A DNA stretch of 64,000 nucleotides from Streptomyces tauricus (GTDB lineage: Bacteria; Actinomycetota; Actinomycetes; Streptomycetales; Streptomycetaceae), in NCBI RefSeq assembly GCF_014650955.1, contig NZ_BMVY01000041.1:1-64000 (forward strand), given 5' to 3'. A model generated the notes under the pieces. The model was not told the DNA's origin, searched no databases, and was given only the letters and a program-made list of their open reading frames with translations. The translations under genes were made by a program, and so were the position numbers. Below are positions 24,357-32,436 of this stretch, piece after piece. Position 1 is the stretch's first letter; every line of letters begins with the position of its first letter.

Positions 24357-25442
24357 TCAAGCCCCGCAGGGCCCGCAGGGCCCCGTGCTGTCCCGTTCGA
24401 TCAACCCCGGCACAGGCACCCCCACAGCCCGCGCGGGCCCCCCGTCCAGCAGCGACGTCAACTCCACCGCCGCCGTGCGCCCGAAAGCGACCGTGTCCCG
24501 CGACAGCGCCGACAGCCACGGCTTCACCATGCGGCACAGCGCCGAGTCCTCCCAGGCCACGACGGACACGTCACCCGGTACCGAGAAGCCCAGCTCCGTC
24601 GCGGCGGCGACCCCGGCGACGGCCATCACGTCGTTGTCGTAGACCAGTGCCGTCGGCGGCGAGCCACCCCCCAGCACGCCACCCTCCAGGACGCGGCGCG
24701 TGACAGCAGCCCCCTCCGCGTCGGAGTAGTCCGTGGTCACGGAGCACACCTCCGCGAGCCCGCGCCGCTCCGCCTCGGCCCGCAGCGTACGGATCCGCCG
24801 CTCCGTGTGCGCGAGCCCGGGCAGCCCCGCGATGTGCACGATCCGCCGGTGCCCCAGCTCGTACAGCCGCCCCACGACGGACGCCATCGCGCCCGCGTCG
24901 TCCGCCCAGACCGTGGACAGACCGGGATGCCGGGCGTCCGGCGCCCCGCCGATGACCACCGCCGGCAGCCCCAGCTCGTCGAGCAGGTCGGGGCGCGCGT
25001 CGTCGGTCCGCGGATCGACGACCAGTACTCCGTCCACGCGGTGCTCGGCCCACCAGCGCCGGTACACCGCGCACTCGTCGTCGACGTCCTCGACCACCTG
25101 GAAGAGCAGCCCGAGGTGACGTTCCGCCAGCACCTCCTGTATGCCCGAGATGAGCTGCAGGAAGAACGAGTCCACCCCGAGGGTGTCCGCGGGCCTCGCC
25201 AGGACGAGACCGACCGTCGCCGTGCCCTCGCCGGACAGCTGGCGGGCCGCGGTGCTGGGCCGCCAGCCCAGCTGTTCGGCGACCCGCCGCACCCGGTCCC
25301 GGGTGATCTCGGAGACCCCGGGCCGGTCGTTGAGCGCGAACGAGACCGCGCTCTCGGAGACCCCGGCGCGCTGCGCGATGTCCTTCATCGTCGGCCGGCG
25401 CGCGGGAGACCGCTTGGCTGGCAACCTTGCTCCCCACTTCAT
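24357..25442 (-). CDS. LacI family transcriptional regulator
   Basis: The 361-residue repressor has an N-terminal helix-turn-helix (MKDIAQRAGVSESAVSFALNDRPGVS) and a hinge with AARQLSGEG, followed by a sugar-binding periplasmic-type domain containing FFLQLISGIQEVL and TALVYDNDVMAVAG. Eighteen basic residues precede the usual LacI start; ATG 25442 or 25457 are both possible and neither has a strong ribosome site. It is divergent from the sugar ABC operon, and two LacI-type palindromes fill the shared gap (25469-25507). It probably represses the importer and GH5/GH85/GH38 genes until an N-glycan-derived oligosaccharide is present. The effector is inferred. Confidence 0.92.
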   Translation of the reverse strand: MKWGARLPAKRSPARRPTMKDIAQRAGVSESAVSFALNDRPGVSEITRDRVRRVAEQLGWRPSTAARQLSGEGTATVGLVLARPADTLGVDSFFLQLISGIQEVLAERHLGLLFQVVEDVDDECAVYRRWWAEHRVDGVLVVDPRTDDARPDLLDELGLPAVVIGGAPDARHPGLSTVWADDAGAMASVVGRLYELGHRRIVHIAGLPGLAHTERRIRTLRAEAERRGLAEVCSVTTDYSDAEGAAVTRRVLEGGVLGGGSPPTALVYDNDVMAVAGVAAATELGFSVPGDVSVVAWEDSALCRMVKPWLSALSRDTVAFGRTAAVELTSLLDGGPARAVGVPVPGLIERDSTGPCGPCGA

Positions 25443-25468
25443 TGCGGCACTGCTCAAAGCCGCTGTGC

Positions 25469-25484
25469 ACTAAAGCGCTTGAGT
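25469..25484. promoter_or_regulatory. LacI-type operator 1
   Basis: ACTAAAGC-GCTTGAGT is a 16-base palindrome with 7 of 8 symmetry and the central CG of LacI-family sites. It is 26 bases before the likely lacI start and so also serves autoregulation. Confidence 0.75.
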
Positions 25485-25493
25485 CAGGTCACT

Positions 25494-25507
25494 CTAAAGC
25501 GCATTAG
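25494..25507. promoter_or_regulatory. LacI-type operator 2
   Basis: CTAAAGC-GCATTAG has 6 of 7 symmetry and the same AAAGCGC core. Its centre is 24 bases from operator 1. Further right, CTAATGAATTTAG at about 25559-25571 is a weak third look-alike. Confidence 0.65.
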
Positions 25508-25664
25508 TGATCCGCTGCAAGTAGTGCCGCATGGCCTCTCTCACCTGGGCTTATGTCCAACTAATGAATTTAGCGAGGCGGAATCCATTGACTTCTCCGC
25601 CGCGCAGGATGCAAGGTCTGCCCGTCACCCCTGACCCACACCGTCGCAAAGGAGCCCGGTCACC

Positions 25665-26954
25665 GTGCGCATGCCTCGCAGAGCACTCGCCGCCGCTGTC
25701 GTCGCCCTGGTCCTGCCGCTCAGCGCCTGCGGCTCCGGGGGTGACGACAGCGGTTCCACGGACGCCTCCGGCAAGGTCGAGGGCGACATCACCTTCCAGA
25801 CCTGGAACCTGAGGGCGAACTTCAAGCCCTACTTCGAGGGCCTGGTCGCGGACTTCGAGAAGAAGTACCCCGGTACGAACGTGAAGTGGGTCGACCAGCC
25901 CGCCGAGGGCTACGCCGACAAGATCAGCGCCGACGCGGCCGGCGGCACCCTGCCCGATGTCGTGAACGTCTCCCCCGACCTCGTCGCCCCGCTCGCCAAG
26001 GCGGGCCTCGCGCTCGACCTCGACAAGGCCGCCGCGAAGTACAAGAAGGAGTACCTGCCGGGTGCGTGGGCCAGCCACGAGATACCGGGCACGGAGGGCA
26101 CGTACGCCTTCCCGTGGTACCTGAACACCGGCCCGCTCTTCTACAACAAGTCGCTGTTCAAGGAGGCCGGCCTGGACGCCTCGAAGCCGCCGAAGACGTA
26201 CGACGAACTCTTCGACAACGCCCTTGAGCTGGCCGACAAGAGCGACGGCAAGGTCGCCACCCTGGCGAACGTGCCCACCATCGAGGACTTCGGCCGCTAC
26301 GGCGTCGAGCTGATGAACAAGGAGGGCACGGGCTTCGCCTTCAACGACGCCAAGGGTGTGGAACTCCTCACCAGGTACAAGGAGTTGTACGACGCCAAGG
26401 CTCTGGACTCGCAGGCGCTGACCGCCACCCCCGAGTCGTCCGGCAAGAAGTTCCTCACCGGGGCCGTCGCCATGAACCCGGGCAGCGCCCTGGACCTCGG
26501 CAACTTCAAGAAGCAGGCGCCGAACCTCTACAAGAACATCGGCATCACCGACCAGATCACCAGCACCGGCAAGGTCAACATGTACGTCATGGGCGTGATG
26601 GTGAACGCGCAGACCAAGCGGAAGCCCGCCGCCGTCGCCTTCGCGCACTTCGTCACCGACGCGCAGAACCAGATGTCGTTCGCCAAGAAGGTCGCGATCT
26701 TCCCGAGCACGGCCGGTTCGCTCGACGACCCGTACTTCACCAAGGAGGACGGGACCGACGAGACCCGCGTGCGGATTGCCGCCGCCAAGTCCCTGAAGAA
26801 CGCCGTCAACTACACGCCGGTGCTGTTCAGCGAGCAGATGAAGACCGAACTGCGCAACTCCGTCGCCAAGGCGCTGCAGGGCAAGGTGAGCCCCGAGGAA
26901 GCTCTCGACAACGCTGTCAAGGCGTGTGACCGCCTGCTCCAGCAGCAGGGCTGA
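25665..26954 (+). CDS. Sugar ABC transporter solute-binding lipoprotein
   Basis: The 429-residue protein is an extracellular family 1 solute-binding protein. A lipobox (LPLSACGS, C22) anchors it to the membrane after signal peptidase II. The family signature includes TFQTWNLRANFKPYFEGLVADFEKKYPG and YAFPWYLNTGPLFYNKSLFKEAGLD. The C-terminal LRNSVAKALQGKVSPEEALDNAVKACD is usual. GTG 25665 follows GGAG. It is the first gene of an operon with two permeases and is probably repressed by the divergent LacI protein. The cargo is likely an N-glycan oligosaccharide, judged from the surrounding hydrolases. Confidence 0.93.
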   Translation: MRMPRRALAAAVVALVLPLSACGSGGDDSGSTDASGKVEGDITFQTWNLRANFKPYFEGLVADFEKKYPGTNVKWVDQPAEGYADKISADAAGGTLPDVVNVSPDLVAPLAKAGLALDLDKAAAKYKKEYLPGAWASHEIPGTEGTYAFPWYLNTGPLFYNKSLFKEAGLDASKPPKTYDELFDNALELADKSDGKVATLANVPTIEDFGRYGVELMNKEGTGFAFNDAKGVELLTRYKELYDAKALDSQALTATPESSGKKFLTGAVAMNPGSALDLGNFKKQAPNLYKNIGITDQITSTGKVNMYVMGVMVNAQTKRKPAAVAFAHFVTDAQNQMSFAKKVAIFPSTAGSLDDPYFTKEDGTDETRVRIAAAKSLKNAVNYTPVLFSEQMKTELRNSVAKALQGKVSPEEALDNAVKACDRLLQQQG

Positions 26955-26959
26955 CCGAC

Positions 26960-27862
26960 ATGACGAGTCCTTCCAGTACCACTGCCGCCCGCGTCCGGCG
27001 CCAACTGCCGACCAGCCCTTGGCTGTTCGCCGCCCCCGGACTGCTGGTCGTGGGGATCTTCATCCTCTATCCGTTCGTCTCGACCGTGGTCAACGCCTTC
27101 ACCGACCGCCGGACCCTGATCCCCGGCGAGTTCGTGGGCCTGGCCAACTTCCGGGAGCTGCTGCACGACGAGATGTTCTGGATCGGCCTGCGCAACAGCA
27201 CGCTGTACGTCGTCGGGGTCGTCCCCGCGCTCGTCCTGCTGCCCCTGCTGCTCGCGCTCCTCGTCCAGAAGAACATCCCCGGCATCGCCTTCTTCCGGTC
27301 GGCCTTCTACACCCCGGTCGTCGCCTCCATCGTCGTGGTGGGCCTCATCTGGGTGTGGCTGCTCGACGAACGCGGCCTGGTGAACTCGCTGCTGGAGGCG
27401 ATCGGCGTCGGCAGGGTCGGCTTCCTGAGCGACCAGTGGCTGCTCCTGGGGAGCGCCATGGCCGTCACGGTCTGGAAGGGCCTCGGCTACTACATGATCA
27501 TTTACCTGGCCGCGCTCGCCAACGTGCCGCGCGAGCTGCACGAGGCCGCGGCCGTGGACGGCGCGGGCGCGGTCCGCCGCTTCCTCACCGTCACCGTGCC
27601 CGCCGTCCGCTCCACGATGGTGCTGGTCGGCGCGCTCTCCTCGGTCGCCGCCTTCAAGGTGTTCTCCGAGGTGTACCTGATGGCAGGGCCCGACGGCGGC
27701 CCCGCGGGCGAGGACACCACGCTCGTGATGCTCGTCCAGCGCACCGGCACCGGTCTCACGGGCCGGGTCGGTTACGCCTCCGCCATCTCCGTCGTCGTCT
27801 TCGTCGTCACCGTCGCGCTGATGCTGCTCGTGCTCCGCGCCGACCGGAAGGAGGACGCGTGA
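26960..27862 (+). CDS. Sugar ABC transporter permease 1 (MalF type)
   Basis: The 300-residue membrane protein has about six helices and the inner-membrane-complex EAA loop ELHEAAAVDGAGAVRRFLTVTVP, which contacts the ATPase. It starts with PWLFAAPGLLVVGIFILYPF, typical of CUT1 permeases. It begins 5 bases after the stop of the binding-protein gene. The next permease start overlaps its stop. It forms half of the heterodimeric channel. Confidence 0.95.
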   Translation: MTSPSSTTAARVRRQLPTSPWLFAAPGLLVVGIFILYPFVSTVVNAFTDRRTLIPGEFVGLANFRELLHDEMFWIGLRNSTLYVVGVVPALVLLPLLLALLVQKNIPGIAFFRSAFYTPVVASIVVVGLIWVWLLDERGLVNSLLEAIGVGRVGFLSDQWLLLGSAMAVTVWKGLGYYMIIYLAALANVPRELHEAAAVDGAGAVRRFLTVTVPAVRSTMVLVGALSSVAAFKVFSEVYLMAGPDGGPAGEDTTLVMLVQRTGTGLTGRVGYASAISVVVFVVTVALMLLVLRADRKEDA

Positions 27863-28779
27863 GTATCGCCGAGAAGAGCCGCGAGACAGTGCCGGCCGCC
27901 GTGGACGTGCCCCGCCGCCGGCGCGGGAAGCGCGTCACCGACGAGCACGGCAAGCACGTACGGGTCTGGGAACTCGCCCTGCGCTACCTGCTGTTGCTGG
28001 CCGTCCTGGCCCTCACCGTCGGGCCGTTCCTGTGGCAGCTGTCCACCTCGCTGAAGGGGCCGACCGAGGACATCTTCAGCTCGCCGCCCAAGTTCCTGCC
28101 CGGCGAACCGACCCTGCACAACTACGACCGGGTCGCCCAGACCATTCCGGTCTGGGACTACGCCTTCAACTCCCTCAAGGTCGCCACCGCCAACGTCGTC
28201 ACGAACTGCGTCGGCGCGGCGCTCGCGGGCTACGCGCTGGCCCGGCTGCGCTACCGCGGCCGCAAGGTGGCCACGCTCGTGTTCATCCTGGCGATGCTCG
28301 TGCCCGTGGAGGGCATCATCATCGCCCAGTTCACGACCATGCGTGAGCTGGGCCTGAACAACACGCTCATCGGGGTGGTGCTCCCCGGGTGCATCGGCGC
28401 GATGAACGTGCTGCTGATGAGGAACGCGTTCCTCAATCTGCCGTACGAGATCGAGGAGGCGGCCTTCGTCGACGGCGCGAACACCTGGCAGCGGTTCCTG
28501 CGGATCGCGCTGCCCTCGGTGAAGGGCACCCTCGCCGTCGTCGCGATCTTCGCCTTCATGGGCGCCTGGGACGACTTCCTGTGGCCGCTGATCGTGCTCA
28601 GCGACCCGGACAAGTTCACCCTGACCATCGGTCTCAACTATCTGCACGGCACCTTCGCCAACGACGAACGGCTCGTCGCGGCGGGCACGATCATCGCGGT
28701 GGCGCCGCTGATCGCCCTCTTCGCCTGCCTCCAGCGGTACTTCTTCCGCGGGGTCGGCGAGGGAGCGGTGAAGGGGTGA
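27859..28779 (+). CDS. Sugar ABC transporter permease 2 (MalG type)
   Basis: The 306-residue protein has six helices and the EAA loop EIEEAAFVDGANTWQRFLRIALP, with the CUT1 ending IALFACLQRYFFRGVGEGAVKG. GTG 27859 overlaps the previous stop and is preceded by GGAGG. No ATPase gene follows; Streptomyces CUT1 importers usually share the MsiK ATPase encoded elsewhere, which probably drives this one too. A strong hairpin after the gene at 28913-28954 separates it from the GH5 gene. Confidence 0.95.
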   Translation: MSIAEKSRETVPAAVDVPRRRRGKRVTDEHGKHVRVWELALRYLLLLAVLALTVGPFLWQLSTSLKGPTEDIFSSPPKFLPGEPTLHNYDRVAQTIPVWDYAFNSLKVATANVVTNCVGAALAGYALARLRYRGRKVATLVFILAMLVPVEGIIIAQFTTMRELGLNNTLIGVVLPGCIGAMNVLLMRNAFLNLPYEIEEAAFVDGANTWQRFLRIALPSVKGTLAVVAIFAFMGAWDDFLWPLIVLSDPDKFTLTIGLNYLHGTFANDERLVAAGTIIAVAPLIALFACLQRYFFRGVGEGAVKG

Positions 28780-28912
28780 GGTCCGCGGCCACCGACCGCG
28801 AGCTGTGCGAACCACGCGCGGTGACCGGTCGCCTGCCCCTGAAGGGCGGCGGCCGTGTCGCGGGGTGGCCGCCGGCAAGGGGCGCCCTGCGCCGATAGCA
28901 GCCCGTTGTCAG

Positions 28913-28954
28913 GGGCTGTTCGCCGTCGAGGGCACCCCCGATGGCGAACAGCCC
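28913..28954 (+). terminator. Strong hairpin between importer and GH5 gene
   Basis: A 16-base stem (28913-28928 with 28939-28954, one G-T pair) encloses a 10-base loop. GGGCTGTTCGCC opens the left arm. It may end the importer transcript or reduce read-through to the hydrolase genes. The remaining part of the 224-base gap also has a GGCGGCC/GGCCGCC hairpin near 28848-28872. Confidence 0.7.
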
Positions 28955-29003
28955 GCACACCCCCCCCACGTACGCACCACAGAAACAGGACTAGGACTCC
29001 CGG

Positions 29004-30242
29004 ATGTCTTCTGCCGTGCGCTTCGGCGTCAACTACACCCCGAGTGAAGGGTGGTTCCATCACTGGCTCGACTTCGATCTCGACTCCGTGCGCGCCGACC
29101 TCGACTCGATCGCCGCACTCGGCCTCGACCACATACGGGTCTTTCCGATCTGGCCCTATTTCCAGCCGAACCGCTCGCTGATCCGCCCGCGTGCCGTGGA
29201 ACAGCTCGTCGCTCTCGCGGACGCCGCCGCCGAACGGGGTATGGACGTCAACGTGGACGGACTGCAAGGTCACTTGTCGAGCTTCGACTTCCTGCCCGCC
29301 TGGACGCAGACCTGGCACCGGCGCAACCTCTTCACCGACCCCGAGGTCGTCGAAGGGCAGGCCGAGTATCTGCGGACCCTCGCCGCCGCCCTCGCCGACC
29401 GGCCCAACTTCATCGGCATGACCGTCGGCAACGAGATCAACCAGTTCTCGGCGGGCCCCCACCCGGACCCCGACCGCACGACGGCCGGCCTGATCGACAC
29501 CTGGCTGGAGCGGATGCTCACCGCCTGCGAGAAGGGCGCGCCCGGCAAGCTGCACCTGCACGCGGAGTACGACGCGGCCTGGTACCAGGACGACATGCCG
29601 TTCACCCCGGCCCAGGCCGCACGGCGCGGTGCGGTCACCGCCGTCCACTCGTGGGTCTTCAACGGCACGGCCCAGCGGCACGGCCGTACCGGCGTCGCGA
29701 CCGAACACCACGCCGCCTACCTGATCGAGCTGAGCAAGGCCTGGGCCGACGACCCGGCGCGCCCGGTCTGGCTCCAGGAGGTCGGCGCGCCCGCGCCGCT
29801 GGTCCCCGCCGAGCACGCCGCCGCCTTCACCGAGGCGACCGTCGCGAACGCCCTGGACTGCCCGGACCTCTGGGGCATCACCTGGTGGTGCTCCCACGAC
29901 GTGTCCCGGGATCTCGTCGACTTCCCCGAACTCGAATACGGGCTCGGGCTGTTGAGCAACGACCGCCGCCCCAAGGCCAGCGCGCGGGCGCTGGCCCGGG
30001 CGGCCGGGGCGGCCCGCGAGCACCCCTCCGCGCCCAAGGTCCGTACCACCGCGCTCGTCGTCCCCGACGACCCCGCCGGCCGCTCCGTCTGCGCGCCGGG
30101 CGGACCGGTGTTCGAGGCGTTCTTCCGGCTCACCGCCGACGGCGCCCGACCGACCACCGTCCTCGCGTCCCGCGCGAGCGACGGGGAGCACCTCACGGCA
30201 CGAGGCATCACCGAAGTCGTCACCCCGGATCAGCTTCCGTAG
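29004..30242 (+). CDS. Cytoplasmic GH5-type beta-mannosidase (subfamily 18-like)
   Basis: The 412-residue protein is a clan A glycoside hydrolase with a barrel beginning RFGVNYTPSEGWFHHWLDFD. The acid/base glutamate is E144 in TVGNEINQF and the probable nucleophile E259 in WLQEVGAP. No signal peptide is present, so it acts in the cytoplasm. The sequence style and locus match GH5 subfamily 18, whose known members split the Man-beta-1,4-GlcNAc core of N-glycans. That role fits the importer, ENGase and alpha-mannosidase genes around it. The subfamily is my recognition from motifs and context, so the family call is firmer than the substrate. Confidence 0.85.
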   Translation: MSSAVRFGVNYTPSEGWFHHWLDFDLDSVRADLDSIAALGLDHIRVFPIWPYFQPNRSLIRPRAVEQLVALADAAAERGMDVNVDGLQGHLSSFDFLPAWTQTWHRRNLFTDPEVVEGQAEYLRTLAAALADRPNFIGMTVGNEINQFSAGPHPDPDRTTAGLIDTWLERMLTACEKGAPGKLHLHAEYDAAWYQDDMPFTPAQAARRGAVTAVHSWVFNGTAQRHGRTGVATEHHAAYLIELSKAWADDPARPVWLQEVGAPAPLVPAEHAAAFTEATVANALDCPDLWGITWWCSHDVSRDLVDFPELEYGLGLLSNDRRPKASARALARAAGAAREHPSAPKVRTTALVVPDDPAGRSVCAPGGPVFEAFFRLTADGARPTTVLASRASDGEHLTARGITEVVTPDQLP

Positions 30243-30247
30243 TCCCG

Positions 30248-30279
30248 CGGATTCGGTGGTTCCCGGATTCGGTGGTCCC
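30248..30279 (+). repeat. 16-base tandem repeat
   Basis: CGGATTCGGTGGTTCC is followed by CGGATTCGGTGGTCCC. It lies just after the GH5 stop codon and before the ENGase ribosome site. Its role is unknown. Confidence 0.7.
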
Positions 30280-30334
30280 TCAGGTTCCGTGACCCCCACA
30301 GGAAACAAGAACTCCCACAAGGAGGCACTTGCTC

Positions 30335-32371
30335 GTGAACCCCACCAGACGCACCGTCCTGCTCGTCGCCGGCACCGGGGCGGCCGCCGCCCTGCTCCCG
30401 GCAGGACCGGCCGCCGCCGGTCAGGAGGCCGCGGCCGGTCCCACCGCCGCCTCGGCGCTCCAGCCGTACGCCTCCTACTGGTACCCGGACTCCTTCCCCT
30501 CGGGCTCTCCGGGCGCGGGCATCACCTGGCGCAGCCTGAAGGCGTGGAGCGCCGCCACCGACGCCGACCTGGCCTTCAACACGGCGTCCGTGCGGCTCGC
30601 CGAGCGGTTCACCCCGACCCCGGTGAACACGACGGCCCGCGCGGGACAGGCCCGTATCCAGTCGCTGGTCTCCTTCGGGCCCACCGCGAGCAACCCCTCG
30701 CAGGGCGCGGCCACCGCCGACTACTACGCGCTCACCCACTGGAGTTACGTCGACGAACTGGTCTTCTGGGGAGGTTCCTCCGGCGAGGGCCTGATCCTCG
30801 CGCCGAACGCGCCGATCGTGGACGCCGCCCACCGGCACGGCGTACCCGTCCTCGGCAATGTGTTCCTGCCGCCCGCCGCGTACGGCGGCCAGCTGCAGTG
30901 GACCCGCGACCTGGTGCAGAAGGACGCGGCGGGGCACTATCCGCTGGCGGCCCAGCTCGTCGCGGTCGCCGAGGCGTACGGCTTCGACGGCTGGTTCGTC
31001 AACGCCGAGACGGGCGGCGGGAACGCGGCGCTCGCCACCGACATGCTCGGCTTCCTCACTGAGCTGAAGGCGCTCAGCAAGGCCAAGGGGCAGCGCGTCA
31101 CCTGGTACGACTCCATGACCGTGAACGGCTCGGTGAGCTGGCAGGGCGCCCTCAACAACCAGAACAGGGTGTTCTTCCAGGCCGCGGACACGATGTTCAT
31201 CGACTTCCGCTGGTCGGCGAGCAGCCTGGCCTCCTCCGGCACGAACGCCCAGCAGATCGGCCGCAGCCGTTACGAGCTGTGGGCGGGCGTCGACGTCGAG
31301 GCCAACGGCTGGAACCGCTCCGTGAACTGGGACGCCATGGTGCCCAGCGGCTCGGCGCACGTCGTCTCGGTGGGCTTCTACCGGCCCGAGTGGACCCGCA
31401 ACCACCTGCCCGCCACCCGCACACCCGGCGACTTCCACGCCGCCGACGACCGCTTCTGGAGCGGGCGTTCACTAGATCCGGCCCGCCCCGACAGCACGGA
31501 CACCTGGCGGGCGCCCGCCGTCGCCGTCGCCGACCGCTCGACCGTCACCGGGCTGCCCTTCGCGAGCACCTTCAACACCGGGCACGGACTGCGCTGGTAC
31601 GAGGACGGCGAGGTCACGTCGACGGCCCAGTGGAACCACCTCGGTCTCCAGGACCGGCTGCCGTCCCGCCGCTGGGTCACGCGGACGACGGGCCGGCGTC
31701 CCGCCGTCACCTTCGACTTCGCGGACGCGTGGCGCGGCGGCAGCAGCGTCCTGGTCGACGGCACCCTGACCGCGCCCACCACCCTTGACCTCTACTCGAC
31801 CCGCCTCCCGGCCGGCGAGGACACGGTCGTCGAACTGACCCACCGGGTCGATGCGGGGACCGTCACCGTCGAACTGGCCGTCGCCACCGCCGAGCCGTCC
31901 GGCCCCGGGCAGCCGTACACGTACACGTACTTCCCGGTGACCGCCGGTGACGGCTGGGAGACCTCGACCGTACGGCTGACCGGTCTGCCGGCCGGCGGCG
32001 CGGTGCACGCCCTCGGGGTCAGGCTCACCGGGACCGGGGGCGCCGTGAAATGGAGGCTCGGCGCGGTGGCCGTACGCGATCAGGACGCCCAGGCCCCGGC
32101 CACGCCCGCCGACGCGCGTATCACTGCCGCCTCCGGAGGCGATCTGCGTCTCGCCTGGCGCGCGGGCACCGGCGGCGGCGTACGCCACTACACGCTGCAC
32201 CGGGTGCTGCCCGACGGCACCCGGCGCTTCCTCGGCGGAACCGCTCAGCAGGCCTTCTTCGTTGGAGGACTGACACCCGAAGGAGGCGAGGCGGCGACGA
32301 GGTTCGAATTGCGGGCCGTTGGGGAGCTTTACACCGCGTCGGCCCCCGCGACCCTGACCCACACCTGGTGA
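30335..32371 (+). CDS. Secreted endo-beta-N-acetylglucosaminidase, GH85
   Basis: The 678-residue enzyme cuts the chitobiose core between the two GlcNAc units of N-glycans, leaving one GlcNAc on the protein. A twin-arginine signal (NPTRRTVLL) is followed by AGTGAAAALLPAGPAAAG. The catalytic barrel contains YASYWYPDSFPSG, VLGNVFLPPAAYGG and the asparagine-x-glutamate pair in WFVNAETGG (N223, E225). Two C-terminal beta-rich domains follow, the last like a fibronectin III module (LRLAWRAGTGGGVRHYTLHRV). GTG 30335 is chosen because AAGGAGG is 9 bases before it; TTG 30329 is too close. It is probably the entry enzyme of the locus. Confidence 0.92.
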   Translation: MNPTRRTVLLVAGTGAAAALLPAGPAAAGQEAAAGPTAASALQPYASYWYPDSFPSGSPGAGITWRSLKAWSAATDADLAFNTASVRLAERFTPTPVNTTARAGQARIQSLVSFGPTASNPSQGAATADYYALTHWSYVDELVFWGGSSGEGLILAPNAPIVDAAHRHGVPVLGNVFLPPAAYGGQLQWTRDLVQKDAAGHYPLAAQLVAVAEAYGFDGWFVNAETGGGNAALATDMLGFLTELKALSKAKGQRVTWYDSMTVNGSVSWQGALNNQNRVFFQAADTMFIDFRWSASSLASSGTNAQQIGRSRYELWAGVDVEANGWNRSVNWDAMVPSGSAHVVSVGFYRPEWTRNHLPATRTPGDFHAADDRFWSGRSLDPARPDSTDTWRAPAVAVADRSTVTGLPFASTFNTGHGLRWYEDGEVTSTAQWNHLGLQDRLPSRRWVTRTTGRRPAVTFDFADAWRGGSSVLVDGTLTAPTTLDLYSTRLPAGEDTVVELTHRVDAGTVTVELAVATAEPSGPGQPYTYTYFPVTAGDGWETSTVRLTGLPAGGAVHALGVRLTGTGGAVKWRLGAVAVRDQDAQAPATPADARITAASGGDLRLAWRAGTGGGVRHYTLHRVLPDGTRRFLGGTAQQAFFVGGLTPEGGEAATRFELRAVGELYTASAPATLTHTW

Positions 32372-32436
32372 CCGCCGACCACCGGTACCACCGGTAACAG
32401 CAACAACCCGCACAACGGAGTTACGGAGCACCCCAC

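Noticed and set aside
26810..27541. 243-codon minus-strand frame opposite the first permease
   Set aside because: It is His/Asp/Glu/Gln-rich, as expected from reading a permease gene backwards, and has no start context.
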